This document shows, piece by piece, positions 6,854 to 16,488 of a stretch of DNA of 50,047 nt (its first letter is position 1; the number at the start of each line of letters is the position of its first letter). The position numbers and the translations under genes were made by a program. Source of the stretch: Candidatus Iainarchaeum sp. (GTDB lineage: Archaea; Iainarchaeota; Iainarchaeia; Iainarchaeales; JAGVWC01); NCBI GenBank assembly GCA_018304465.1, contig JAGVWC010000006.1, positions 1 through 50,047 on the forward strand, given 5' to 3'. The notes beneath the pieces are model-generated. The model saw only the letters and a list, made by a program, of their open reading frames with translations, did no database searches and was not told the origin of the DNA.

Positions 6854-7786
6854 ATGTCGTATTTAGCCAAATTCAAACGCGGAAAAAAGACCTATTACTA
6901 TTTAGCGGAAAACATCCGCCTCACGCCGCATAAGCGAAAACAAATCCGCCAGTACATCGGAGACCAATATCCTTCCGAAAACCGCCTTCGCGGCCTCATG
7001 GTCGAATTCGAAAAACAGGTCGAACAGGAAAAAACAAAACTGCACGGCCACCATTACCTAACCCAAATTGAAATCGAAGAAGTCGATTCAATCAATAACC
7101 AATTCTGGGAACGTTATAACGCACAGAACAAATCCGTTCAGGAACAATTCGACCAAAACTTCATCGCCGTGTTCGTCTTCAACACCAACTCAATCGAAGG
7201 ATCCACGCTCACCCCCAAAGAAGTCGAATTACTGCTGGAAGAAAACATCTCACCCAACAGACCGTTGGACGACGTGCTCGAAGCCAAGGGAGCCCAAAAA
7301 ACAATCGAATACATCAAAAATCACAACGGAGAACTAGCCGAAGAACTTATCAAACAACTCCACCAGAGGTATTTCCAGGAAACCAAACCCTACATCGCCG
7401 GGCAATACAAAACTCGACAAAACCGAATCAAAGGATCCGAATTCGATGTTACCCCACCCCACGAAGTGCCCGAACAAATGAAGCAACTAATCCAAGAATA
7501 CCATCGCCTCAAAAAAGAATTACACCCCCTTGAACTCGCGGCATGGGTTCACTGGAAATTCGTATCCATTCACCCATTTCAAGACGGAAACGGACGCATC
7601 GCACGGCTACTGATGAACCTGGTTTTGCACAAGAATCATTATGGTATGATTGACATCAAAACCAAGGAAAAACAAGCATACTTCAAAGCGCTCGAAAAAA
7701 GCAATTACGTCCAAAACGGGGCGCCGCTCGCCACCCGACTGGTCCGACGGTTCAAGAAAGAATACCAGAACGCGCTCAAAGACTAA
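6854..7786 (+). CDS. Fic-family protein (probable AMP-transferase)
   Basis: A 310-residue protein with the Fic active-site motif HPFQDGNGRIAR at residues 240-251, in which the first His is catalytic. Fic enzymes usually move AMP from ATP onto a Ser, Thr or Tyr of a target protein. The N-terminal half has TNSIEG at residues 111-116, matching the inhibitory (S/T)xxxE(G/N) helix. The enzyme would therefore be self-inhibited (class II-like). The first 40 residues (KRGKKTYYYLAENIR) are an added small basic domain. The gene sits behind a strongly palindromic promoter and next to tRNA-Cys, which fits a regulated or acquired element. No antitoxin gene is seen next to it. The Fic assignment is firm; the target is unknown. 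Confidence 0.88.
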   Translation: MSYLAKFKRGKKTYYYLAENIRLTPHKRKQIRQYIGDQYPSENRLRGLMVEFEKQVEQEKTKLHGHHYLTQIEIEEVDSINNQFWERYNAQNKSVQEQFDQNFIAVFVFNTNSIEGSTLTPKEVELLLEENISPNRPLDDVLEAKGAQKTIEYIKNHNGELAEELIKQLHQRYFQETKPYIAGQYKTRQNRIKGSEFDVTPPHEVPEQMKQLIQEYHRLKKELHPLELAAWVHWKFVSIHPFQDGNGRIARLLMNLVLHKNHYGMIDIKTKEKQAYFKALEKSNYVQNGAPLATRLVRRFKKEYQNALKD

Positions 7787-7877
7787 CTACCACAAAAAAA
7801 TCCGGCCGACCATCGAATTCCTGCTGGACGAATACAAAGAACTCCGAAAACAATTCAAGGTGACCGCAAAAAAGTAG
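7787..7877 (+). pseudogene. Coding-like remnant after the Fic gene
   Basis: Directly after the Fic stop, in another frame, the sequence reads as a plausible protein end: KIRPTIEFLLDEYKEL, then RKQFKVTAKK, then TAG at 7875-7877. It has no usable start of its own outside the Fic gene. It may be a C-terminal extension lost by frameshift, or the end of a deleted gene. Confidence 0.35.
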
Positions 7878-7900
7878 TGTGTGGTCACCCAAAATGCACA

Positions 7901-7980
7901 AAGCAGAAACTCGCCCCTTACAAAACAGAATTAAAAAGTAGGGGATAAAACCCAAAACCACTTCACACTCGTTTCTGCTT
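7901..7980. repeat. 80-base element with nested inverted repeats
   Basis: AAGCAGAAAC at 7901-7910 and GTTTCTGCTT at 7971-7980 form a perfect 10-base terminal inverted repeat. Inside it, CCCCTTAC and GTAGGGG can pair with a one-base bulge. Both flanks carry GCAC, a possible short target duplication, but this is weak. It could be a MITE-like remnant or a structured RNA. There is no open frame. Confidence 0.4.
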
Positions 7981-8052
7981 GGCACTCCTTCGTTTCAGTA
8001 CTTCAAATCCACCCCGCCGAGTATATATAGTTCTTTAGCAATGTATACCTGA

Positions 8053-8844
8053 ATGAAGACAAATTGGCTTGTTTCACTTTTAGTTCTTGAAACCATCGCA
8101 TTTGCGGCCCTTTTTTTGTCTTCTGGAAACTTCAGTTCGGTCGCTTATGCATTAGTCATCGGGATTGTTTTTTTCGCAATTGAATTTTTCAGGAAAACAT
8201 TCAAACCGCCAAAAATTTCAAGAGAAGAGTTTGAAGAACTGAACGCAAAATACAAAAAAAACGTTGACTGGATTGACATTGGTTCGATTGTTGCATTGGT
8301 AGTGGAAACGGGAATCGTTTTTTTCCTGGTGACAACCATCAAACAATATCTATTGCCGATTACACAAGGAACGGTTTTTTTCAGCAATCCGGTTGGCTTG
8401 ATTTTTTTGGGGTCTTTTCTTTTTTCGCTCGCCACAATCGGATGGATTATGGACTGGATTGTTTCAAAGCGCTTTGGAAAAAAATATTGGATTTATTATT
8501 ATCATCTTCCAAGAGCAGGATTTGATTCGAAAAAGGTTTACTCCATCATCAGCATTATTGGATTGCTAACGGGGTTTCCAGCCCTCGTTTTTGGCTTGCA
8601 GGATTACACCATTGTAACGAACGATAACGGAATAAACCTAAACGACTGGACCCGACTAACCGAAAAACACTATGGGTGGTCGGACATCGAGTCCATTCGA
8701 AGTTCAACCCAAAACGAAAAAAAGCATTATACGATTTCCTTTTCGGACGGAACAAACTGGAGCACTTCCAACGAACGATGGAATGCAGACGAAAAAAAAG
8801 TCATGGAATTTATCTCCATCCAAAGCCATCGAGAAATTGAATAA
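8053..8844 (+). CDS. Unrecognised multi-pass membrane protein
   Basis: A 263-residue protein. Hydrophobic helices lie at about residues 7-25, 29-46, 76-95, 110-135 and 165-185. A soluble C-terminal domain of about 75 residues follows (DYTIVTNDNGINLNDWTRLT to the end). That domain alternates short strands and ends in a helix, resembling bacterial-type PH domains, but I would not name a family. The DNA is markedly richer in T than the neighbours and uses ATT, TTT and GTT codons freely, suggesting a different origin. TATATATAG lies at about 8031-8039, but that is close to the ATG. The flanking Fic remnant and inverted repeat also suggest an accessory patch. Confidence 0.7.
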   Translation: MKTNWLVSLLVLETIAFAALFLSSGNFSSVAYALVIGIVFFAIEFFRKTFKPPKISREEFEELNAKYKKNVDWIDIGSIVALVVETGIVFFLVTTIKQYLLPITQGTVFFSNPVGLIFLGSFLFSLATIGWIMDWIVSKRFGKKYWIYYYHLPRAGFDSKKVYSIISIIGLLTGFPALVFGLQDYTIVTNDNGINLNDWTRLTEKHYGWSDIESIRSSTQNEKKHYTISFSDGTNWSTSNERWNADEKKVMEFISIQSHREIE

Positions 8845-8878
8845 GAAGCATATTCCATTATTTGGCAGTGCCTGATTA

Positions 8879-10543
8879 TTATTCCCATAACCCGTTTTTG
8901 CAGGTTTTACTGTTGACCACGGTGCACGAAGAATGACAATATCCGTCCGCCAGACAATAACCCAATGGACAGCACGCATTCGATCCGGGCACTAGAAGAT
9001 CCTGCGCGCAGCCAAGACCAAGCGAATCACATTGCGAACAAGCGTTCCCCTGTTGAGGCGTATTCCCCGTAGGCGCATAAGTGATTGGAGTCGATTGACA
9101 CCTGTTGCTCGAATTGCAGGCATCCGAAGTACAAATGTCATCGTCGTTGCAGTCCGCGGTATTTTGACAACAATTCGCAATACTGGCATGTTTACAAGTA
9201 AAGTCAACGCAAGCGTCTTGCGTGCATGCATTGGAATCCCCGCATTCGTTGTCCGTTCGGCAGTTCCCGCATCCGCTCGTAAAAAACGTGCATTCTTGGC
9301 ACCGAAGCGCGCCCGGCGCAAATCCAAGCGTTTCACACGTTTTTCCTTTGAAATCAATCAAATCGCAATCTTCAGTCCCTTCTGCCACTCCGTCTCCACA
9401 AACCACGCCGCAATCCGAATCATTCTTCGAAGTACAACCCGCCGGACAGCATTCGTCGCTGTTCACGCATTGCTGCAAGGAAAGAATCGGAACCGGCAAT
9501 TCTGCGGTTTCTTCTTTTGAAGCCCGGTTTTTTCCGCAATCTTGGACTTCAAACACATAGCTTGCGGTTCCAGAACCACATTCCGTAACCTCGTTTGGGG
9601 TCAACCAATCCGGATCCGGCAACCGGTCATCTTCAACCACTGCTTTCATTGTAACTAGAGTCATTTTCCACCGTTTGCCCTCGCTGCAAGCAAAGCATTC
9701 GCCGCCAAGCTGGCTATAACTGTCCATTCGTGGAGCATTGTCCATCAGTTTTTCGGCGCACTCGTATACAATATAACCTGCGGAACCTGTCGAACCAATG
9801 CAACCCAGTAAAGAGGCGATTTGCAAAGGAGAAAGAGCGCCTGCCGTGATGGCCGTCAATGGAACTTCCAACACCGTTACGGTACACGTACCGACAGCTG
9901 CAATGATGGACCACCCCAAGTCACCTTTGTGGTCCATGATGCATCTCCAAAAGCCCCCGCCTTTTTCTTCGCAAAAACCGAATGAAAGAACATCCGGCCC
10001 CAACACATTCACCGGCACAACAGCGGTTTCACCTGCAAAAGAAATTTGTTGAACATCCGAAAAACCCAGCAAACGAAATTCTTCTCCGTTTCTTGCGATG
10101 CCCGCATTGGAGTCGAAAAAAGTGTAATGCTGCTCATCTTCAAAATAGAGGAGAAGCGATTTCGAAAAAGTCTCGAATTCAATCCGTTGCGCAAAAAGCG
10201 CTTTTCCCCGAGCGTTGGCAAGCAAAACCATTGTCACGTTGTTTCCATCCGAAAAACTTGATTTTACAGCGCCCAAAAAAGTTCCAAATCCTTTTTCTTT
10301 AGCAAAACCAAGCACAGCATACAATTCATCATCTGAATCAAATTCAAGATCAAGATCTGATTTTGAAAGCGTTCTTTGTTCCACCAGCCGCGGGTCCTTG
10401 AGCGCATTAAGCGTTCCAAGCTGTTCGTCACTTAAGCCATTGACATCAGAAGAAAAAGGATCGCCAATCGGCGGCCAAACGCACCCAAAAAGAACAACCA
10501 GTAAAAACAAACTCGCCGCGAAAAAAAACCGGGACATCCACAT
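8879..10543 (-). CDS. Large cysteine-rich secreted lipoprotein
   Basis: About 554 residues from ATG 10543. The N-terminus MWMSRFFFAASLFLLVVLFG is a signal sequence followed by Cys, a lipobox-like site predicting a lipid anchor on the outer face of the membrane. The middle region, with a hydrophobic stretch near WSIIAAVGTCTVTVLEVPLT, is not recognised. The last 180 residues are packed with cysteine motifs of the type DSNACTQDACVDFTCKH and DDDICTSDACNSSNRC, as in secreted cysteine-rich repeat proteins. CGDGVAEGTEDCD resembles another such repeat. Disulfide-stabilised surface adhesion or binding is a reasonable guess. The TATA-like CATTTAATAATACC around 10562-10575 supports this start over an ATG far upstream. 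Confidence 0.75.
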   Translation of the reverse strand: MWMSRFFFAASLFLLVVLFGCVWPPIGDPFSSDVNGLSDEQLGTLNALKDPRLVEQRTLSKSDLDLEFDSDDELYAVLGFAKEKGFGTFLGAVKSSFSDGNNVTMVLLANARGKALFAQRIEFETFSKSLLLYFEDEQHYTFFDSNAGIARNGEEFRLLGFSDVQQISFAGETAVVPVNVLGPDVLSFGFCEEKGGGFWRCIMDHKGDLGWSIIAAVGTCTVTVLEVPLTAITAGALSPLQIASLLGCIGSTGSAGYIVYECAEKLMDNAPRMDSYSQLGGECFACSEGKRWKMTLVTMKAVVEDDRLPDPDWLTPNEVTECGSGTASYVFEVQDCGKNRASKEETAELPVPILSLQQCVNSDECCPAGCTSKNDSDCGVVCGDGVAEGTEDCDLIDFKGKTCETLGFAPGALRCQECTFFTSGCGNCRTDNECGDSNACTQDACVDFTCKHASIANCCQNTADCNDDDICTSDACNSSNRCQSTPITYAPTGNTPQQGNACSQCDSLGLGCAQDLLVPGSNACCPLGYCLADGYCHSSCTVVNSKTCKNGLWE

Positions 10544-10797
10544 CGTAAAGTTAATGAAATTGGTATTATTAAATGTATTTTTCGCTTTCTTCGTTAACCC
10601 ATCTAAGGCATCCGGCCAGAGGGGAATAGTAACAGCAGGGTAAAAAAGAACAATTTTTCGAATCAAGAGTCGAGCCTTCCATCCGCGTTCCTGATTCAGA
10701 ATCAATTGAAAGCAGATACGATCCGTCGCCTTTGGCGTCTAAATAGCTATGGATTTGATTGGCGGGTTTTAAAGGATTCGCTGGCAAAAATGTGTAC

Positions 10798-12384
10798 ATG
10801 TCCCTGATTGTCAAGAATCTATCCGTTTCCATCGGCAAACGCGAAATACTCAAAGATGAAAGCGTCGGAATCGCCGACGGCTCCAAAGTTGGATTAATCG
10901 GCCGAAACGGCGTTGGAAAAACCACGTTTCTCAAAGCGATCCTCGGACAAATCGATTACTCCGGCGAAATCCAGTTTCAAGGAAAAGCCGCTTATTTTTC
11001 GCAACACATCGGCTTGGACCTGGATAAAACCGTGCGGCAAACCCTAAGTGAAAAAGCGCAAACCCATCATCCGAACGCGTTCGAAGACGAATTACGCGAA
11101 ATCGAACAAAAAATGATGGATCCGACAATCCACGAAAAAAACAGCGATCAAATCAACAAACTCACGATGCGCTACGTTGAACTCCAAAACAAACGCAACG
11201 CCCATCAACCCAATCACGCGACCGGAAAAATAAAATCGGTGCTCCGAACACTCGAAGTCGACGAAGCATGGATGGACAAACCCGTGGCACTGCTTTCCAC
11301 CGGACAACGCGCCATTATCGCACTCGCCCAAGTGTTATCCGCGGACGCGGATTTATTGCTGTTAGATGAACCCACCAATCACTTGGATTTCAAGCGATTG
11401 GAAATCCTTGAAAATTATCTGCGAGAGTTCAAAGGAACCGTTCTGATGGTCACACACGACCGGTATTTTTTGGACCGCGTGTGCGACACGATATTAAAAA
11501 TCGAAAAAGGAGAATGGATCAAATACAACGGAAACTATTCCGCATACGTCAAAACGCGTCTATCCAATTTCGAAGCCCAAAAAACCGCGTTCGAAAACGA
11601 AACCAAATACCTCGCCACTGAAAAAGACAAAATTCGCCGCATCGGAAAAAGCCCGCAAAAAGTAAAACAAGGAAAATACCGCGAAAAACAACTTGAAAAA
11701 CGCGAAACCGTCGCCAAACCCGATTTGGACCAAACGCGGTTTCGCACCCATTTTGACGCCACCCCCACCAACGCCCGCATTATTTTGGAACTCAAAGACT
11801 TGACGGTCGGATACGACAAACCCCTGATTTCAGACATCACTCTACACGTCGAAGCCCATCAACGCATCATTTTGATCGGAGAAAACGGAATCGGAAAAAG
11901 CACGTTGTTCAAAACCATTGAAGGACGCCAACCCCCACTTTCCGGCCAAATCATTTGGGGAACCCACGCCAAAATCGGTTACGCCGACCAAGAACTCAAA
12001 GACTTGACCACCGACGCGACCTTATACGACGAAATCTATTCCATGCTCAAAGACATGGCCCAAACCCGGCAACACCTCTCCATGATGGGGTTCATTTCCG
12101 ACGACGAAGTATTCAAATCGATATCCAAATTATCCATGGGCGAAAAATCCCGCTTAAACCTGCTCAAAATCCTGATTGAAAAACCCAATTTGTTGTTACT
12201 GGACGAACCCACCAACCATTTGGACATCGACGCGCGCGAAATCATCGAAAACGCGTTCCTCCATTACGACGGCGCCATTTTAGCGGTTTCCCACGACCGA
12301 TACTTCATCCGAAAAATCGCGCAACGCCTGCTCAAAGTCACCAACGGAAAAATAAAAGAAATGAGCATGAACACGCCGATTTGA
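10798..12384 (+). CDS. ABC-F family ATPase
   Basis: A 528-residue soluble protein with two ABC ATPase domains and no membrane segments. Domain 1 has Walker A GRNGVGKTTFLK, signature LSTGQRA and Walker B LLLLDEPTNHLD. Domain 2 has Walker A GENGIGKSTLFK, signature LSMGEKSRL and LLLLDEPTNHLD. A charged linker rich in Lys and Glu (residues about 245-310) joins them, as in ABC-F factors. Bacterial ABC-F proteins act on the ribosome in translation regulation or antibiotic protection; archaeal members are poorly studied. The start at 10798 is set by the family N-terminus MSLIVKNLSVSIGKREIL and by GTTTTAAAGG near 10766. The stop lies about 35 bases before the HupE-like start. Confidence 0.9.
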   Translation: MSLIVKNLSVSIGKREILKDESVGIADGSKVGLIGRNGVGKTTFLKAILGQIDYSGEIQFQGKAAYFSQHIGLDLDKTVRQTLSEKAQTHHPNAFEDELREIEQKMMDPTIHEKNSDQINKLTMRYVELQNKRNAHQPNHATGKIKSVLRTLEVDEAWMDKPVALLSTGQRAIIALAQVLSADADLLLLDEPTNHLDFKRLEILENYLREFKGTVLMVTHDRYFLDRVCDTILKIEKGEWIKYNGNYSAYVKTRLSNFEAQKTAFENETKYLATEKDKIRRIGKSPQKVKQGKYREKQLEKRETVAKPDLDQTRFRTHFDATPTNARIILELKDLTVGYDKPLISDITLHVEAHQRIILIGENGIGKSTLFKTIEGRQPPLSGQIIWGTHAKIGYADQELKDLTTDATLYDEIYSMLKDMAQTRQHLSMMGFISDDEVFKSISKLSMGEKSRLNLLKILIEKPNLLLLDEPTNHLDIDAREIIENAFLHYDGAILAVSHDRYFIRKIAQRLLKVTNGKIKEMSMNTPI

Positions 12385-12419
12385 ATCCTGTTTTTATTCT
12401 TTTAACAAGTATTTTTCCT

Positions 12420-13418
12420 GTGAAACCCGTTTTTTATCATTTACTTGTGATCCTGGCGTTTGGCGCCTTGTTTTTCGGAACCGTTCAAGGCCACGACTTA
12501 ATCGTGGTTCACAATTCAATCGAAACCAACGAAAACGAAGTCGTCATCCAAAACGACGGGTCTTTTGCGGACACGCTCGGAGAAGATTACGAAGAACACA
12601 TCCGACAAAACCTCTTCGTGAAAAACAACCGGGAACCCTGCCCATTATCCGAATTCCGGTTCGAAGAAACTCCGATCGAATCCTTGGACATCGTGTATTC
12701 CTGCCGCGAAAACGCTTCCAACTTATCCGTTGAAGACCGCACGTTATCCAACATCGGAACCCCCGTGAACAAAATCTATGAAATCGGGGAAGGCGAAAAC
12801 AAAAAAACATTCGTCGGAGAACAAGCGATGACGTTTGAAATCCAACAAGCCCCCGAAACCGTTTTTTCCATTTTCTTCAAATACCTGATGCTCGGCCTCG
12901 AACACATCCTGTCGGGTTTGGACCACATTTTATTCATCATCGGATTCGTTCTGGCTGCCGCAAGCCTGTTTCCACTGCTTAAAAGCGTTACGGGTTTCAC
13001 GGTTTCGCACAGTGTCACATTAACCTTGGCGGCCACCGGCATCCTCGTGATTTCACCCAAAATCGTGGAACCCATTATCGCGCTGAGCATCATCGCGGTC
13101 GGACTCTTCACCCTGCTAAAAATCCAAGAAAAACAACTCAGCCGATTCTGGCTGATTTTTGGGTTCGGATTGTTTCACGGACTCGGATTCGCCGGCGCGA
13201 TTTCGGACGTCGGTTTTCCAAAAAACAACTTTATTGCCGCGTTGCTTGGATTTAACATCGGCGTCGAACTCGGACAACTCGCCGTGGTCGCCGTCGTGTA
13301 TCCGATTCTTTTTTTGGCAAGCAAATCCAAAACCCACGCCCAAACCGTCAAAACCGCAGTGGCCCTGATCGTGGTGATCAGCGGCACGTTTTGGCTGGCC
13401 ACGCGACTAATCGGATGA
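12420..13418 (+). CDS. HupE/UreJ-like membrane protein
   Basis: About 332 residues from GTG 12420 (a TTG 39 bases upstream is possible). The protein starts with a signal or anchor helix ending near GTVQGHD. An extracytoplasmic domain of about 130 residues follows, then a C-terminal membrane domain of six or seven helices. The membrane domain has the HupE/UreJ_2 histidine motifs: GLEHILSGLDHILFIIGF, then TVSHSVTLTLA, then FGLFHGLGFAGA. HupE/UreJ proteins are thought to move nickel or other metals for hydrogenase and urease, but neither enzyme is encoded here. The lone gene next to an ABC-F ATPase does not fix the substrate. Metal transport is inferred from the family; copper is an alternative given the nearby island. 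Confidence 0.8.
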   Translation: MKPVFYHLLVILAFGALFFGTVQGHDLIVVHNSIETNENEVVIQNDGSFADTLGEDYEEHIRQNLFVKNNREPCPLSEFRFEETPIESLDIVYSCRENASNLSVEDRTLSNIGTPVNKIYEIGEGENKKTFVGEQAMTFEIQQAPETVFSIFFKYLMLGLEHILSGLDHILFIIGFVLAAASLFPLLKSVTGFTVSHSVTLTLAATGILVISPKIVEPIIALSIIAVGLFTLLKIQEKQLSRFWLIFGFGLFHGLGFAGAISDVGFPKNNFIAALLGFNIGVELGQLAVVAVVYPILFLASKSKTHAQTVKTAVALIVVISGTFWLATRLIG

Positions 13419-13429
13419 ATCAACAAGAT

Positions 13430-14233
13430 TCACTTTGCGGCGGCCGCATACGATTGGTTCCACAACCCATGAAGAGACTTTGGAATAAACGACAACACCA
13501 CCCGTTTATCGTTTTCAATTATCTCGTTCCACGTCAGGATCCGCCCCGTGACCTTGAATTGATGTGGAAAATCCGATTTGAAGGCCACGCCTTTGGCGTC
13601 CACCAACCGTAGTTTTAAACCGTCCATCATCCAGTTGCCTTGATGCGGATGCAAATGAACCACGTCTTTTTTGTGCAAGCCCGCCAATTGCACCGCCAGT
13701 TCTTCCACGATTTTTCTTCGGATTTGCGGCGCGTACGATTCCAACGCCTGCAAAGGCGTTCCTTTCACGGCTTTGGTTATCACGAATTCGCGTCCTTTTT
13801 GAGTCATCAAAAACCCCACGGGAGTTTCAAGATACACGCGGCGACGCATCAGCTCAAGCAATACCGGAATCGATCGGCGATGCCGTCGATCCGAAGAACG
13901 ACCCAGTTTTCCGATTTTCGGAAACACTTCGGCTTCTTCTTTCACGATCACGCGATGATTTCCCGGTGTCGAAAAAACAGCTGCTCCTGGAAACCGCTGT
14001 TCCAGTTTCCATTTGGAAAGCGGAAAACCCACTTGACTTGGGCGAAAATGAATCGATTGAATCAATTCCGTTTTTTGGTTCGTGGCTCCGAAATTGTTTC
14101 GGTACACCAATTCCAATGCCCCGGGATTTTGCTTGACGGAAAAAAGCTTGCCAAACAACGGACTTGGAACCGGACGAGACACGCTTTTTTTCACCCGATT
14201 CACTAACCGCCGGACCCGCTGTTTCAAACGCAT
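13430..14233 (-). CDS. WaaP/RIO-like protein kinase-fold protein
   Basis: About 267 residues. The C-terminal half has a kinase-like catalytic loop, HLHPHQGNWMM, followed by the metal-binding strand LRLVDAKG where kinases have DFG. The N-terminal half has a candidate ATP lysine in HRVIVKEEAEVFPKIGK and a hinge-like LMTQKGREFVITKAVKG. This resembles lipopolysaccharide (Kdo) kinases and RIO-type kinases. The first 30 residues are very basic (MRLKQRVRRLVNRVKKS). It shares its pattern with the frameshifted kinase-like gene at 44.5 kb. It lies 60 bases after the CopA stop on the same strand and could be cotranscribed with the copper operon. The substrate is unknown. Start could also be ATG 14257. 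Confidence 0.6.
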   Translation of the reverse strand: MRLKQRVRRLVNRVKKSVSRPVPSPLFGKLFSVKQNPGALELVYRNNFGATNQKTELIQSIHFRPSQVGFPLSKWKLEQRFPGAAVFSTPGNHRVIVKEEAEVFPKIGKLGRSSDRRHRRSIPVLLELMRRRVYLETPVGFLMTQKGREFVITKAVKGTPLQALESYAPQIRRKIVEELAVQLAGLHKKDVVHLHPHQGNWMMDGLKLRLVDAKGVAFKSDFPHQFKVTGRILTWNEIIENDKRVVLSFIPKSLHGLWNQSYAAAAK

Positions 14234-14292
14234 ATCGAAACAAAAGCGTTTCCGCAATTAAATCCTATCGGTGCTCACAATCAAATTTTGCG

Positions 14293-16488
14293 TTACAATT
14301 TGACTTGTTTTAACAGCGACGAATTCGTGACCACGGAAACACTGCTTAACGCCATGGCGCCGCCCGCGATAATCGGCGAAAGCAAAATTCCCATGGACAA
14401 ATAAAACACGCCCGCGGCAACAGGAATCGCGACCACGTTGTAAAACAACGCCCAAAACATGTTTTGCTTGATTTTGGAAATCGTTAACCGGCTTAATTTG
14501 ATGGCTTTGGGAACATCCGTCAACTGGTTTTGCATCAACACGATGTTGCCCGTTTCCATGGCCACGTCGGTTCCGCTGCCCATCGCGATTCCGATATCAG
14601 CTTGCGCGAGCGCGGGCGCGTCATTGATTCCGTCTCCGACCATCGCGACTTTTCCTTTTTCCTGAAGCTTTTTCACGTAATTGGCCTTGTCTTGCGGCAA
14701 CACTTCGGCAAACACGTTCGAGATACCCGCCTGTGCCGCAATGGCTTTGGCGGTTCGTTCGTTGTCACCCGTGATCATGTACACGTCGATGTTGAGTTTT
14801 TGCAGTTGTGCCACCGCTTCTTTCGAAGACGACTTGATGGCGTCCGCCGCGGCAATCAAACCCAATACTTTTTTGGCATCCGACAGAATCATCACGGTTT
14901 TACCCGCTTCTTCCAGAGTTCCGAACGTGGATTTCAAATGCTCCGCGGCAATGTTGTTTCTGGCCATTAATTTTAGGTTTCCTAAGAAAAACTTTTTTCC
15001 GTTCAAATCCGCTGAAATCCCATGACCCGGCACCGCCTTGAAATTCTTCGGTGAAATCAACGAAAGATTTTGGCTGGCGGCTTTGGCGACAATCGCATCC
15101 GCCAACGGATGCTCCGATGCTTTTTCAAGACTCGCCGCGATTTTGAGGATTTCGTTTTCGCTTAATTTCGAATCGATCGAAACGATATCCGTGACTTCCG
15201 GAGCGCCTTTGGTGATGGTTCCGGTTTTGTCAAAAATAACATATTTCAATTTGTGCGCGGTTTCCAGGGCATCGCCGCCTTTGATGAGAATTCCGTGTTT
15301 GGCCCCGACTCCGGTTCCCACCATAATGGCGGTCGGCGTCGCCAACCCCAAGGCACACGGACACGCAATCACGAGCACTGCGATACTGGTGAGTAACGCG
15401 AATGCAAGACCCGCGTTCAACACGAAATACCATACGCCAAACGTGATCAAAGCGATCACGATGACCACGGGCACGAAAAACGCCGAAATTTGGTCGGCGT
15501 ACCGCTGAATCGGCGCTTTTTTGCCTTGCGCGTCTTCGATCAGCCGGATGATATGCGCCAACGTCGTGTTTTCACCGATTTTGGTGGCTTTGAAGGTAAA
15601 TGATCCATTCTTGTTGATGGTTCCGCCCACCACCGTGTCCCCGGTTTTTTTCTCAACCGGAATGCTTTCGCCCGTAATCATGGATTCGTCCACGGAAGAA
15701 TATCCGTCCGAAACGATTCCGTCCACGGGAATTCGCTCGCCGGGCTTGACCACGACAAAATCCCCGACCACGAGGCTTTCCACGGAAACCGTTTCTTCTT
15801 TTCCGTTTCGAATCACAATCGCGGTTTTTGGCGCGAGATTCATGAGTTTTTTGATGGCTTCGCTGGTACGGGTTTTCGCGATTCCTTCCAGCCACTTTCC
15901 AAGCACCACCAACGTAATGATGATCGCCGAGGTTTCAAAGTATTGCCCCGCGGCCGGATTGAACAAAATATTGTACACGCTTAACACGTACGCGGCAGTT
16001 GTTCCGACCGCAATTAATGTATCCATGTTCGCGGTCTTGTTGCGCAAAGCGGCCCAGGCACCGAGATAAAACTGTTTTCCAATGATAAACTGCACCGGAG
16101 TCGCGAGTAAAAACAACAAAAAATCCGCGAAAGGAACTTCAAATCCAAGCGGCATCAACACCATTCCGATCAAAAACGCCGGAAACGCGAACACCAAACT
16201 TAACAAAAACGTGTTTTTCATCCGGTCAAGTTCTTCTTTTTGAAGCTGGTTCTGTTTTTCAACATCCATTCCGGGATTAAATACACTCGCCTCATAGCCG
16301 CTTTTTTTCACGGCCATGATTAATTCATCGATTTTCGTTTCTTTTTCGTCAAACTCCACCATGGCTTTGGCCGTGGAATAATTGACATTGGAATCTTTGA
16401 CCCCTTGGATTTTTCGCAAGGACTTGTCAATAATAATGGCACAGCTTGCGCAATGCATTCCGGATACCTGTAACGTGACCTTGCTCAT
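14293..16488 (-). CDS. copA: Copper-translocating P-type ATPase, CopA type
   Basis: A 731-residue P1B-type ATPase. One N-terminal heavy-metal domain has MHCASC (Cys13, Cys16). Eight transmembrane helices are expected, with the metal site CPC at residues 376-378. The phosphorylation loop starts with Asp420 in DKTGT; His460-Pro461 (EHPLAD) marks the nucleotide site and GDGINDAP closes the P domain. The last helices contain [11 protein letters not shown] and [12 protein letters not shown], the combination that marks Cu(I) exporters of the CopA group. It would pump Cu(I) out of the cytosol using ATP. The gene starts directly at the preceding stop (TAAATG) as the third gene of an ArsR-led operon, so it should be induced when that sensor releases DNA. 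Confidence 0.95.
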   Translation of the reverse strand: MSKVTLQVSGMHCASCAIIIDKSLRKIQGVKDSNVNYSTAKAMVEFDEKETKIDELIMAVKKSGYEASVFNPGMDVEKQNQLQKEELDRMKNTFLLSLVFAFPAFLIGMVLMPLGFEVPFADFLLFLLATPVQFIIGKQFYLGAWAALRNKTANMDTLIAVGTTAAYVLSVYNILFNPAAGQYFETSAIIITLVVLGKWLEGIAKTRTSEAIKKLMNLAPKTAIVIRNGKEETVSVESLVVGDFVVVKPGERIPVDGIVSDGYSSVDESMITGESIPVEKKTGDTVVGGTINKNGSFTFKATKIGENTTLAHIIRLIEDAQGKKAPIQRYADQISAFFVPVVIVIALITFGVWYFVLNAGLAFALLTSIAVLVIACPCALGLATPTAIMVGTGVGAKHGILIKGGDALETAHKLKYVIFDKTGTITKGAPEVTDIVSIDSKLSENEILKIAASLEKASEHPLADAIVAKAASQNLSLISPKNFKAVPGHGISADLNGKKFFLGNLKLMARNNIAAEHLKSTFGTLEEAGKTVMILSDAKKVLGLIAAADAIKSSSKEAVAQLQKLNIDVYMITGDNERTAKAIAAQAGISNVFAEVLPQDKANYVKKLQEKGKVAMVGDGINDAPALAQADIGIAMGSGTDVAMETGNIVLMQNQLTDVPKAIKLSRLTISKIKQNMFWALFYNVVAIPVAAGVFYLSMGILLSPIIAGGAMALSSVSVVTNSSLLKQVKL

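Noticed and set aside
8992..9560. Three overlapping alternative frames of 112-162 codons on both strands in the lipoprotein
   Set aside because: All lie within the cysteine-rich lipoprotein, which has a signal sequence, repeats and a suitable promoter.
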